64,000 nt of DNA from Terriglobia bacterium (GCA_009841225.1 VXMF01000022.1:1-64000), one strand, 5' to 3'. Shown: positions 9,788 to 19,406, numbered from the stretch's first letter. Numbers and translations are program-made. Notes: a model not told the origin generated them from the sequence alone.

Positions 9788-10648
9788 ATGCCGGTAGTCG
9801 ACGTAGACGGGCTGACCTTCACCTACGCGTCCGGAACGGCTCCCGCAGTGCGGGATCTCCGCTTCAGAATCGAGCGGGGCGAGATTTTCGGGTTCCTCGG
9901 GCCCAACGGGGCGGGTAAGTCGACCACCCAGAAGCTACTGATCGGGCTCCTGCGGGGCTATCGGGGCACCGTCTCTATACTGGGCCGCGACCTCGCAGAC
10001 TGCAAAGCCGACTACTACGAGCGGATTGGCGTTTCGTTCGAGTTGCCCAACCACTATCTCCGCCTGACCGGCCTAGAGAACCTCCGCTACTTCCGCACAC
10101 TCTACCGGGGCGGGACCCAGCAGCCCGAGGCGCTACTCGAGATGGTCGGGCTGGGTGACGACGGCGAGCGCCCCGTCGGCGAGTACTCCAAGGGCATGAA
10201 GACACGACTCGGGGTGGCGCGCGCCCTGCTCAACGATCCGCAGCTGATCTTCCTGGACGAGCCGACGGTGGGGCTCGACCCGGTCAGCAGGCGGCGCATA
10301 CGGGACCTCGTCCGGGAGATGAAGAAGGCGGGCCGCACCGTGTTCCTGACCACGCACGACATGACGGTGGCGGACGAGCTGTGCGACCACGTGGCCTTCA
10401 TCGTCAACGGCGAGATACGGCTCGTCGAGTCGCCGCGCGACCTGAAGCTGGCCCACGGCGCGCGGACGGTCGTGATGGAGTACGACCTAGGCGGCCGCCC
10501 CGGGCGGCGCGAGTTCCCGCTCGACGGGCTCGGCGACGACGCTGACTTCCTAGACCTGCTGCGCCAGGCCACCGTCCGCACCCTGCACACCCAGGAAACG
10601 ACCCTCGAGGACGTCTTCCTGCGAGTCACCGGCCACGGCCTGCAGTAA
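9788..10648 (+). CDS. ABC transporter ATP-binding protein
   Basis: Walker A GPNGAGKST, signature GEYSKGMKTRL, Walker B LIFLDEP, H-loop TTHDM. Confidence 0.95.
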   Translation: MPVVDVDGLTFTYASGTAPAVRDLRFRIERGEIFGFLGPNGAGKSTTQKLLIGLLRGYRGTVSILGRDLADCKADYYERIGVSFELPNHYLRLTGLENLRYFRTLYRGGTQQPEALLEMVGLGDDGERPVGEYSKGMKTRLGVARALLNDPQLIFLDEPTVGLDPVSRRRIRDLVREMKKAGRTVFLTTHDMTVADELCDHVAFIVNGEIRLVESPRDLKLAHGARTVVMEYDLGGRPGRREFPLDGLGDDADFLDLLRQATVRTLHTQETTLEDVFLRVTGHGLQ

Positions 10649-10652
10649 GCCG

Positions 10653-11357
10653 ATGCACAGGCTGGCCGCCACCGTGCGCCTAGACCTCCGCCTGCAGATG
10701 CGGAACGGCTTCTACTATGCGGTGGCCTTTGTGTTGGCCTGCTGGTTCGTCGTTCTCACCCGCCTCCCCGCGATCGACTGGGGTTACGTGCTGCCGGCCG
10801 TTGTGTTCGGCAACCTGGTGATGATCAACTTCTACTTCGTGGCCGGCCTCGTGCTGCTGGAGAAGGGCGAGGGAACTCTGGAGGCCCAGGTGGTGACGCC
10901 CCTCGCTAGCTGGGAGTACCTGGCCTCGAAGGCGCTGACGCTGGCCGCGCTCGCGGTGGTCGAGCAGGTGGTCATCGTCTGGTCGGCGTACGGAGGCGGA
11001 TTCGCGGCCGGCCCGCTGGTCGCCGGCGTCGTGCTGGCGGGCGTCCTGTACACGCTGACCGGGTTTCTGCTCGTCGCCCGCTACCGGTCGATCAACGAGT
11101 TCATGTTTCCCTCGGTCCTCTTCACGACCGTTATCTCGCTCCCGCTGCTGCACTATTTCGGCCTCTGGGACGCCTGGCTGCTGTATCTCCATCCCTTCAC
11201 GGCGCCGCTCGTGCTGCTGGGCGGGGCGTTCCGTCCGATCGCGCCCTGGGAGTGGGCCTACGGCGCACTGTACTCTGCCGCCTGGGCCGGGATCCTGCTG
11301 CTCGCCGGCCTGCGGGCATTCGACCGCTTCATCGTCGCCCGGGAGGGCGTGGGCTGA
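10653..11357 (+). CDS. ABC-2 type transporter permease
   Basis: Six hydrophobic segments; LLEKGEGTLEAQVVTPLASWEYLASKAL typical of ABC-2 permeases; adjacent to ATPase. Confidence 0.8.
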   Translation: MHRLAATVRLDLRLQMRNGFYYAVAFVLACWFVVLTRLPAIDWGYVLPAVVFGNLVMINFYFVAGLVLLEKGEGTLEAQVVTPLASWEYLASKALTLAALAVVEQVVIVWSAYGGGFAAGPLVAGVVLAGVLYTLTGFLLVARYRSINEFMFPSVLFTTVISLPLLHYFGLWDAWLLYLHPFTAPLVLLGGAFRPIAPWEWAYGALYSAAWAGILLLAGLRAFDRFIVAREGVG

Positions 11358-12097
11358 TGCCGACCGCCATCGCGGTGATCCGCGCGCTCGGCCCCATCGA
11401 CGCCAAGAGCGTCGCCCGCGACAGCATGCTGCGCTGGATGATCGGCATGCCGATCATCCTCGCTCTCGTGTTCCGGTGGGGCGTCCCTGCCTTCGGCGGG
11501 TGGCTCGGTGAGCGGTACGACTTCGACCTCACCCCGTACTACCCTCTCCTCAGCAGCTTCCTCGTGCTGATGATCCCGACGCTTATAGGCGCGGTCGTTG
11601 GCTTCCTGCTGCTCGATCAACGTGACGATCGCACGCTGACCGCGCTGCAGGTCACACCCCTCACCGTGCAGGGCTACCTCGCCTACCGCATCGCCGTCCC
11701 GATGACCGTCAGCGTGCCCGTCATGATGGCGAGCGTCGCCATCGCGAACCTAGTCGAGATGGGTGGCGCCGCAGCCTTTGCCGCCGCCGTCCAAGCGGCT
11801 CCGACTGCACCGCTCTACGCACTGTTCGTCGCCGCGTTCGCAGCGAACAAGGTCCAGGGCTTCGCCTTGCTTAAGGGCGCGGGGGTGCTCACGTGGCCGC
11901 CGGTTTTCGCCTGGTTCATCGCGTCGCCGTGGCAGGTAGCGATCGGGCTCGACCCGCTCTATTGGCCGCTCAAGCTCTTCTGGATGCTCGAGGCTGGCGA
12001 ACCCCGCGTGGCCCTCTACTTCTTGGCAGGCCTTGGGTACCAAGGGCTCCTGATTGCACTCTTGCTGCGACGCTTCAAGGCCGTGATCGCTCGATAG
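11357..12097 (+). CDS. ABC transporter permease (second subunit)
   Basis: Hydrophobic; LLLDQRDDRTLTALQVTPLTVQGYLAYRI resembles the preceding permease; start overlaps preceding stop. Confidence 0.78.
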   Translation: MPTAIAVIRALGPIDAKSVARDSMLRWMIGMPIILALVFRWGVPAFGGWLGERYDFDLTPYYPLLSSFLVLMIPTLIGAVVGFLLLDQRDDRTLTALQVTPLTVQGYLAYRIAVPMTVSVPVMMASVAIANLVEMGGAAAFAAAVQAAPTAPLYALFVAAFAANKVQGFALLKGAGVLTWPPVFAWFIASPWQVAIGLDPLYWPLKLFWMLEAGEPRVALYFLAGLGYQGLLIALLLRRFKAVIAR

Positions 12098-12187
12098 CGG
12101 TGTGCCGCTACCTGTCGGCCGCTAGCGGGATCTGCGTGGACACACGTGTCAGGCCAGTCAAGGTTACCAATGCCAGCCTGCGGTAGG

Positions 12188-12832
12188 CTAACCCGATACC
12201 AGAGGTCGCATTAAGTTATCCACAATGTTGCTCCAGTCACGAGGCTCTACTTCGACAATCTTCATGTCGCCGATCGACACGCTACAGATGACAACGTCCA
12301 CATCCAGCGTGCGGAGGAGTGCGAGGCTATCCGCCAAATCCCGGCGATTTCCCCCGTCCTGGGAGACGACTATCGTGGCCCACTCCCCGCGGTCCAAGTA
12401 GATCGTATCTCCCGTGAAAAGGTATTTCTTGCCGTGAGGCGACTGGTAGCGATAGCACACGTTATTGTCCGTGTGCCCGGGCGTGTGGATCACATCGAGA
12501 TTGTCGGCGTGAAGCTCCCGGTCGGGCGAGTCGAAGTAGCTGGCAGCGGACATGGTGTTCGTAAGGTATGGCTCAACGCGGGCGTGACAGCACAACTCTG
12601 CATCGAAGCGTTCCCCGACTTCCACCAGCCCGTGGCCGACTTCGTGACAATGGCTCAGGTAGTGGTGGGCGATCCCGCCGAGATCAGCGATCGCTTGAAA
12701 ATCACTGGCGCTTCTAGGGTTGTAGAAGAGGGCATTGCCGCCAGGCCGCTCGAGCAGATAGGCGTGCACGGTCAATATGGAGAACTGCGTCTGCTCAGCT
12801 GTCTGCCACAAGTCGGGATAGAGCTGTTTCAT
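12188..12832 (-). CDS. Metallo-beta-lactamase-fold hydrolase with atypical metal motif
   Basis: HTPGHTDNNVCY, FTGDTIY, SHCHEVGH. Confidence 0.75.
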   Translation of the reverse strand: MKQLYPDLWQTAEQTQFSILTVHAYLLERPGGNALFYNPRSASDFQAIADLGGIAHHYLSHCHEVGHGLVEVGERFDAELCCHARVEPYLTNTMSAASYFDSPDRELHADNLDVIHTPGHTDNNVCYRYQSPHGKKYLFTGDTIYLDRGEWATIVVSQDGGNRRDLADSLALLRTLDVDVVICSVSIGDMKIVEVEPRDWSNIVDNLMRPLVSG

Positions 12833-12979
12833 GGCCTGCTGGTCTCCTTGTGCTGGACGAATCGAACGGCCACGTTCATTATCCAGCCTGCTCTTCCGAA
12901 ACAGCTTTCGCCGGGACGAACCGCCCGCAGCTCGCGCCGAAGGCTCGGGTCTCCGGCCTCGTCTGCGCGTCTATCGAGT

Positions 12980-14107
12980 TCATAGGCACCAACGGTGAAT
13001 CAGTTCGACGTAGAGCCGTGACCCTTCCTCGAGTTGGGCGAGCTGGATCCATTCATCTTGAGTATGCGCCTGAGCAATGTCCCCCGGACCCAGCACGAGC
13101 AGATTCCTCAGCTCCGTCAGAACGGCCCCATCGGTTCCGTAGCACACGGTCTGGCTGGACTCATTGCCGGCCAAGTCCAAGACTTCGCGGACATAGTCGG
13201 ACTCGGGGTCCACGTACAGTGGCTGCCCCGCCTTAAGCAATTCGAACTCGATGCCGCATCGATCGGCGGCCTCTCTGGCCCGGTCGACTAGCGCCCCCGC
13301 ATTGTGACCCGGTGCAGGCCGGAAGTACACCGTGCAAACGCTCTGGGCCGCGGTCATGTTCACGGCTCTCGTGTGATCGTTAATCCCTATGTTCCAGCTG
13401 ATGCCGGGCGGATCGAAGGCCGGATCCTGCCAAGCGGGATCCTCCTGGGTCTCGTCGTGGATCCGCTTCATTTCATTGAGAAATGGGATCATCGCAAGGT
13501 TTGCGTTGATCCCCTCGTTCGTGCTGGAGTGAGCAGCCCGGCCTTGGGAGGTTGCCTTGAATCCGTATGTCCCCTTGTGGGCGTGAACGACATTGAGCAG
13601 AGTGGGCTCCCCGACGATTCCGTTCGCATTGCCCAGCACCATTTCCCGAAACAGTTCGGATCTCTGAGCTACCTGTTCCGCTCCGCAATACCCGATCTCC
13701 TCGTCGGCGGTGAACGCCACGTAGAGCGGATTCGTCAGGCCGACGTCACCGACCTCCTCGACGGCGGCCAGCATGGCACCGATCGAACCCTTCATGTCGC
13801 AACTGCCGCGACCGTACAGCCGGTCTCCGTTGACAGTGGGCTCGAAGGGGCCATGGTCGCTCGAAAACCAGGAATCGGCGGGTACGACATCGGTGTGGCC
13901 GAAGTAGGCCATGCCTCCGGTTCCGCGGCCCTTCTTGCCGACAACGTTGACCTTGTCAACGCCGCTCGAATCGACGTACTCGATTCGTTCCGTCACGAAT
14001 CCAAGCTCCTTAAGGACCTCTTCCAAGTACGCGCATATGGCGGCGTTGGAGGAGGTGCTGACCGTCGGGAACCTTACGAGTTCGCTTGTGTACTGAAGTG
14101 CATCCAT
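12980..14107 (-). CDS. M20 family peptidase (ArgE/DapE-like deacylase)
   Basis: FGHTDVVPAD, LYGRGSCDMKGSIGAMLAA, FTADEEIGYCGAEQV, IVGEPT. Confidence 0.88.
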   Translation of the reverse strand: MDALQYTSELVRFPTVSTSSNAAICAYLEEVLKELGFVTERIEYVDSSGVDKVNVVGKKGRGTGGMAYFGHTDVVPADSWFSSDHGPFEPTVNGDRLYGRGSCDMKGSIGAMLAAVEEVGDVGLTNPLYVAFTADEEIGYCGAEQVAQRSELFREMVLGNANGIVGEPTLLNVVHAHKGTYGFKATSQGRAAHSSTNEGINANLAMIPFLNEMKRIHDETQEDPAWQDPAFDPPGISWNIGINDHTRAVNMTAAQSVCTVYFRPAPGHNAGALVDRAREAADRCGIEFELLKAGQPLYVDPESDYVREVLDLAGNESSQTVCYGTDGAVLTELRNLLVLGPGDIAQAHTQDEWIQLAQLEEGSRLYVELIHRWCL

Positions 14108-14443
14108 GCTGTGAAACCATCCCTTCGCTTCAGACTCGGTGAGCCGAGATGACGCGAGGCTGTCGAAAGGCCCCGCTCCGCGAACCATTTCTGCTCGCGG
14201 CGTGCTCGATCTCTAGGCGTGCCCATGGTGGGTTCGCTCGGGATCGCTCACTGACGCAGGATCCGACTGAACCTGCATTCTACAGTCAGACTCCGGTGCC
14301 GGGCCCGCTGGACTCCTGAAGGGCCGCTCCGTTCCCCTTGAACAGCGCTCTTGCAGGCACGGGCCATTCCAAGGCCGCTGTCAACAAGTCCCGTATCGTG
14401 AGCTACTTGCGCCAATCGCGCGGAAAGCGGCGATGCAGCGGTG

Positions 14444-15754
14444 TCAGCCCTGGATCAGGTCTAGGACCAATTCCCGATCCGCCGGCGGCTGGGAGGAGAT
14501 GCGGAAGGCATCCTCAACGAGTTGCTTGGCCTCTTCGAGATTGGTGTCGCTGTTGTAGTACAGCGCACACAAGCGAGTGCCGTTGACAACCTGCTGGCCA
14601 ACCTTCGTCTCCAAGACCACGCCAACCGCAGGATCGATGGCGTCGTCAGGGCTGCTGCGACCGGCTCCCAGCATCACTGCGGCCCTCCCTATGTCTTCGG
14701 CATTGATCCGGCTCACGTAGCCGTCGCGCGGCGAGGTGATCGGTTCGGCGCCCGCCGGGTTGGGCAGTCGGGCAAAGTCTGTCAGCACCGCCGGGTCGCC
14801 GCCCTGCGCCTTGATCACATTGCCGAGCATCTGCAGCGCAGATCCGTCCAGGATCACGGAATTGGCACGCTCGCGCGCATTCTCGATCGAGATGCTCGTG
14901 TCGGAAAGATAGATCATGCGGGCGGCCAGCTCCACCGACAGGCCCAGCACATCTTCGGGGCCTTGGCCTTGCAGTGTCTGGGACACCTCCATGATCTCAA
15001 GGGCGTTTCCTACCGTGTAGCCCAAGGGCTGTTCCATGTCAGTCAGCAGCGCCTGCACCTTGCAGTCGTGCTTCCTGCCAATCGCGATCATCAGCTGGGC
15101 CAGCCGCCGAGCCTCGTTGCGGCCGGACAGAAGAGAGCCCTTGCTTACCTTGATGTCCACCACTAAGCCCATGATCTCTTCCGCCAGCTTCTTCGACATG
15201 ACAGAGGCAGCGATCAGAGCCAGCGAATCAACGGTCGCGGTCTCGTCGCGGAGGTCGTACAAGCGCTTTTCGGCAGGGGCCAGCGCATTGCTCTGCTGGG
15301 CGAAGGCCAAGCCGTACTCGCCCACCAGATCGGCGAAATCGGAAACCTCTAGGTCCGTGCGAAAGCCCGGGATCGAGTTCAGCTTTTCCAACGAGCCGAT
15401 GATGTGATCAGAGCCGCGCTCAACGATCATCGGCACTGCTACCCCAGCCGCCGCCGCGATCGGCGCCACGATCAAGGGCGTCTTGTCGCCAACGCCGCCA
15501 GTGGAGCAGCAGTCCACCGTGGGCCGCATTCCGTCGGGCAATTCCAGCCTTTCGCCACACCGCAGCATCGCGGTTGTGAGCACGGTCGCTTCCGCGTCGG
15601 AAAAGCCCGTGCAAGTCCCGGCCATCAGCAGGGCGCCCATCTGGGCATCGGAAATCTCATTCAGCGTATAGCCGTTGATAAGCCGTTCGAAATCGGCCAG
15701 CCCGAGTTCATCCCCGCGCCGCTTGCATTGAATTAGGTCTACGATGCGATCCAT
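14444..15754 (-). CDS. Pyrimidine-nucleoside (thymidine) phosphorylase-like protein
   Basis: STGGVGDKTPLIVAPIAAAAGVAVPMIVERG, KSGRNEARRLAQLM-like region, family-wide similarity to DeoA/Pdp. Confidence 0.85.
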   Translation of the reverse strand: MDRIVDLIQCKRRGDELGLADFERLINGYTLNEISDAQMGALLMAGTCTGFSDAEATVLTTAMLRCGERLELPDGMRPTVDCCSTGGVGDKTPLIVAPIAAAAGVAVPMIVERGSDHIIGSLEKLNSIPGFRTDLEVSDFADLVGEYGLAFAQQSNALAPAEKRLYDLRDETATVDSLALIAASVMSKKLAEEIMGLVVDIKVSKGSLLSGRNEARRLAQLMIAIGRKHDCKVQALLTDMEQPLGYTVGNALEIMEVSQTLQGQGPEDVLGLSVELAARMIYLSDTSISIENARERANSVILDGSALQMLGNVIKAQGGDPAVLTDFARLPNPAGAEPITSPRDGYVSRINAEDIGRAAVMLGAGRSSPDDAIDPAVGVVLETKVGQQVVNGTRLCALYYNSDTNLEEAKQLVEDAFRISSQPPADRELVLDLIQG

Positions 15755-15933
15755 ATTGACTTACCGCGTGAATGCACAACGCCCCATCCAGCCTAACGAG
15801 CAACGCTGGTCGGGCCGGCATGCGGCATATGCGGGTACACAGAGTTTCTAATCTAGCACAGCGCATTCCCTAAATGCCAGAGAAACTTGCGGTTACGTGC
15901 GCCCGCCTGGGTCGCGTCCAGACGCCGCGGAAT

Positions 15934-16761
15934 CTAGCGGGCGTTGTCGAGCGGCGGCAAGGCATGCCGCTGGTGGCCGCGCGAAACCTCGGCAAGAAGT
16001 TCCAGCAAATCCGAGGTCACCTTGCCGTTGGTGGCCACGATACGCCGATCGCCCGGACGATAGCTCTTGCGGTCGAAATCGCAGTACTCCCCGCCCGCCT
16101 CGGAAAGGAGCACCAGTCCTGCGGCCACGTCCCACGACTTTAGCCCGATCTCCCAGAACCCCTCGAAGTGGCCGGCGGCCACCGCGCACAAGTCCAGAGC
16201 CGCAGAGCCCGTTCGCCGGACACCGTGAGTGGCCATGGCCACTTGGTGAAAGTAGTGCATGTTCGGGTTGGTCGCACGGATCGCGCTGGGAAAGCCGGTC
16301 GCGAACAAGCTGAGCTTGAGGTCACTCTCGTGTGACACACGGATGCGGTGGCTGTTCAGGTACGCTCCGGAGCCCCGCTCGGCCGCGTACATGTCGCCGC
16401 GCACGGGATCGAAGACTACACCCGCCAAACCCTCCCGGCGGGACCACAGACCGATGCTCACGCAGAAGCGCGGCAGACCGTGGGAGAAGTTGGTCGTTCC
16501 GTCCAGCGGATCCACGTGCCAGATCAGCTCGCCGGCGCCCTCGAAGTTGCCACCCTCCTCAGCCAGGATCGAGTGGCGGGGGAATCGCGAGCGGATGCGC
16601 TCGACTACGAGACGCTCGGATGCCCTGTCAGCGGCTGTTACGGTATCGAAGCTGCCCTTGTGCTCGACCTGGACGTCGCCGTAGTGGCGCATCAGGACGG
16701 CACCCGCCTCCCGCGCAAGCTCCGTCGCAAACGGAATGTAGTCCGGAGCGGCGAAGGGCAC
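15934..16761 (-). CDS. Inositol monophosphatase family protein
   Basis: WHVDPLDGTTNFSHGLPRFCVSIGL and SWDVAAGLVLLSEAGGEYCDFD signatures. Confidence 0.9.
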   Translation of the reverse strand: MPFAAPDYIPFATELAREAGAVLMRHYGDVQVEHKGSFDTVTAADRASERLVVERIRSRFPRHSILAEEGGNFEGAGELIWHVDPLDGTTNFSHGLPRFCVSIGLWSRREGLAGVVFDPVRGDMYAAERGSGAYLNSHRIRVSHESDLKLSLFATGFPSAIRATNPNMHYFHQVAMATHGVRRTGSAALDLCAVAAGHFEGFWEIGLKSWDVAAGLVLLSEAGGEYCDFDRKSYRPGDRRIVATNGKVTSDLLELLAEVSRGHQRHALPPLDNAR

Positions 16762-16814
16762 GCCTTCAGGCTACCAACCCCGCGCAAAGCGCATCGGAGC
16801 GACTGCCCTTCCGG

Positions 16815-17936
16815 CTAGGGACCGGGCCGGACTATGGGCGTCTTGCGCCCTCTCGAGCGCCGGGGCGGCCTCGTGACGGGTTCGGCGGCTTCCTCGTCCT
16901 CGTCGTCCGGAACCCCCACTTGGGGCACGGTCCGCAAGCGGACTGGAGCACCGATCCGGCTGCGGCGGTCCGGTCGCTTCACAGGGCTCTTGGCGAAATA
17001 CCCGCTGCGAGCCAGAACGACGGCACCCTCGCGAGCGACGCCCACCTCGACCTTGCGGAAGTCATCGGCCGGATTGAAGCCTTCGTCCGCAGGATAGAAG
17101 CCGAGCAAGTATTGCGTCCGCAGGTTGCGCAGCACCTCGTCGAATGCGGTATCCAAATCTCGAGCGCCGTACTGGACAAACGCTTCGCCCCCCGTATGTT
17201 TCGCCAAGGTGATCAGGGCATGTTCCCCGCCCCGGTTCCGTCCGGCATCGCTCCGGATCGGCAGCACGATCAGAGGGTATATCGCAGCTTCGGCGGCATG
17301 GGCCGCGCGCAGCGCGTCATCAAACCTGAGACCGCTGGTGGTATCGCCGCCGTCGGTGATGATGACGATGACCGGGCGGCCGTCGCGCTGCTGCAGATAC
17401 TGGGAAGCCAGTAGGACCGCGTCATAGACCGAGGTTCCGGTGTGTGGCCGAACCCGTCCCAATGCGGTAGCTAGCTCATTCTGGTCGCGAGTGAAATCGG
17501 CGAGAACCGTGACATCACTGGAGAAGGAAAAGACGGCGGCAGCATCATCCGGCTGTGAACCGGCTCCCAGCAGTCGCTCCATGAAGCGGCTCGCGGACTC
17601 CCTCTCGTAACGCAGTTCTACGGCCGTGCTGAGGCTTGCGTCCATCAGCAACACGACCGACAGTGGCCTGTCAGTTCTACGCTCGAACACCGTGATCTCG
17701 CGCTGCTCGTCGGATTCAAAGACCTGGAAGTCCTCGCGTTTCAGATCGCCGACCGGAGCGCCGCGAGCGTCCTTGACAGTTACGGGCAGGGACACCAGCC
17801 GGACGTCTGCCGTAAACACGGCGGGCTCAAGTTGCTGCGCCGTTGCACAAGCGGCGATTGCGAGCGAGCCGAGAATCAGCCTGCGCCCGCTGCCGAGTAC
17901 CTGGCTACCGAAGCGTCCCACTGGCCTTCTACCCAC
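16815..17936 (-). CDS. Secreted VWFA-related domain protein
   Basis: Intact MIDAS DASLS, IIVIITDGGDTTSG; start uncertain, ORF start overlaps moaX 3' end. Confidence 0.8.
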   Translation of the reverse strand: MGRRPVGRFGSQVLGSGRRLILGSLAIAACATAQQLEPAVFTADVRLVSLPVTVKDARGAPVGDLKREDFQVFESDEQREITVFERRTDRPLSVVLLMDASLSTAVELRYERESASRFMERLLGAGSQPDDAAAVFSFSSDVTVLADFTRDQNELATALGRVRPHTGTSVYDAVLLASQYLQQRDGRPVIVIITDGGDTTSGLRFDDALRAAHAAEAAIYPLIVLPIRSDAGRNRGGEHALITLAKHTGGEAFVQYGARDLDTAFDEVLRNLRTQYLLGFYPADEGFNPADDFRKVEVGVAREGAVVLARSGYFAKSPVKRPDRRSRIGAPVRLRTVPQVGVPDDEDEEAAEPVTRPPRRSRGRKTPIVRPGP

Positions 17937-18616
17937 ACCTCGCCGTCAGCGAAGTGTTCCTTCTTCCAGACCGGCACCTTGCTCTTGACTTCGTCGATCG
18001 CAGACAAGCTAGCTTGGTACGCCGACTTGCGGTGCGCCGAAGCGACCACGATCGAGACACTGGCCTCGCGCACCTGGAGTCTGCCGACCCGATGCACCAG
18101 CGCGACGGCATGCACGTCGGAGCGATCCAAGATGTCGCGTCCTATCTCTTCGAGCTGGCGCAGAGCCAACGGCACGTAGCACTCGTAGTCGAGGTACATC
18201 GTCCTGCGGCCCCCGGTGTTGTCCCGCACGACGCCCTCGAACACCAGCACTGCACCGTCGCCATCATCCTGCATCCGTCGCGCCAGCGCGGCGCTGTCGA
18301 TTGGCGCTCGCGTAATCGCGGCGAACACGCCGTCACGTTCGGCGCTCGCGATCCAGTCGGAGCCACCGCTCACCGGCGGCATGATCGCAACCTCGTCACC
18401 GTCTTCGATGGCCTCGCTGGCCGAAGCGAACCGCTGGTTGCGCGCCATCGCCACGCTGCCGGCCATTTCCCCGAGCTTGGGGTGTTGAGACGCATAGTGC
18501 TGGAATACCGTTTCGAGCCGCGCGCCACGCTCGAACTCGGCCTCGTCCGAGGAACAGCCGACCAAGTCCTTGAGTTGGCCGAAGAAGAGCACGCGGACTT
18601 TCATGCCACTCCCCAT
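17876..18616 (-). CDS. moaX: Fused molybdopterin synthase MoaD-MoaE (MoaX-like)
   Basis: N-terminal MoaD (MKVRVLFFGQLKDLVG ... EVAIMPPVSGG) continuous with MoaE (GAVLVFEGVVRDNTGGR, HRVGRLQVREASVSIVVASAHR, VPVWKKEHFADG.VWVE). Confidence 0.88.
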   Translation of the reverse strand: MGSGMKVRVLFFGQLKDLVGCSSDEAEFERGARLETVFQHYASQHPKLGEMAGSVAMARNQRFASASEAIEDGDEVAIMPPVSGGSDWIASAERDGVFAAITRAPIDSAALARRMQDDGDGAVLVFEGVVRDNTGGRRTMYLDYECYVPLALRQLEEIGRDILDRSDVHAVALVHRVGRLQVREASVSIVVASAHRKSAYQASLSAIDEVKSKVPVWKKEHFADGEVWVEGQWDASVARYSAAGAG

Positions 18617-18714
18617 TCTTGCAAGACCGAAGCCCTTCCGCAGACACCGCCAAGAAGGACCGGCCGCACTGGATGTCTGGGACGACCAGCGTCTAGGCGC
18701 ACATTCGAGGTTCG

Positions 18715-18822
18715 TCAGTCGTATGCAAAGACCGCGCTTGGCCGAGATGCCGGGGCGAACCAGATCACCTCAGACGGCTGCATCTCAATGACGATTTCGT
18801 ACCATCGACTCAGCTCAGGCAT
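18715..18822 (-). pseudogene. Truncated DUF4160-like remnant (35 aa)
   Basis: MPELSRWYEIVIEM matches the recalled DUF4160 N-terminal pattern (P-x-x-SRF-x-GIVI-x-M); then diverges and stops; overlaps DUF2442 stop by 8 nt. Confidence 0.5.
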
Positions 18823-19099
18823 CAGCATGTTTGCGCATCAACCCGGGCAAGATCTCTTCCGCTTGCCTGCCGGTCAATCGAATATAGAGGGCGTCAGAGC
18901 ACAGGTCGATTTCGCCGGGCCAGACGATCGCACCGCTCTGGCTAACGGTCACAGCGTCAAAGATTTTCCCTTCGGACCTAGCATCAAAGACGCCTCGGCC
19001 GGCCAAATCGCTGAGATCCACGATCCCTTCGATGCCATCTTCGTATTTCAACCAGAGGCGGAAACCATCCAAGGGGCTCGCGTGAACTACCTTTTTCAC
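18815..19099 (-). CDS. DUF2442-like small protein
   Basis: KVVHASPLDGFRLWLKYEDGIEGIVDLSDLAGRGVFDA..VTVSQSGAIVWPGEIDLCSDALY pattern. Confidence 0.7.
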   Translation of the reverse strand: MKKVVHASPLDGFRLWLKYEDGIEGIVDLSDLAGRGVFDARSEGKIFDAVTVSQSGAIVWPGEIDLCSDALYIRLTGRQAEEILPGLMRKHADA

Positions 19100-19406
19100 T
19101 AGAGGCCTCTACTGCCGATTCCAAAGCGTGATCAGCCGTGTCGGGCTTTTCCTTTAGCATCGGTCTTGATCCGACGATCGTTGCACGTACCTTCCAATGA
19201 CCAGATCCCGGCGGCAGTCTCGAGGTGTCGGAGGCCCGCTCTCAACCAAGCCGAACGTGAATCGTCTCGAGGTGCTGGAGTGCGGACCCAAATGAACCGA
19301 GTGCCGTCATGGTACGCCAGAGAACCCTGCTCCGACACTTCCGACTCGATTTACCGCATTGGGGATTCTCGCTCCACGATGCTCCAACAACCCCGAACGC
19401 TGACTA

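Noticed and set aside
17843-19102. 419-aa plus-strand ORF spanning moaX and DUF2442
   Set aside because: Spans several genes on the opposite strand and has no recognisable motifs, whereas the minus-strand frames match known families.
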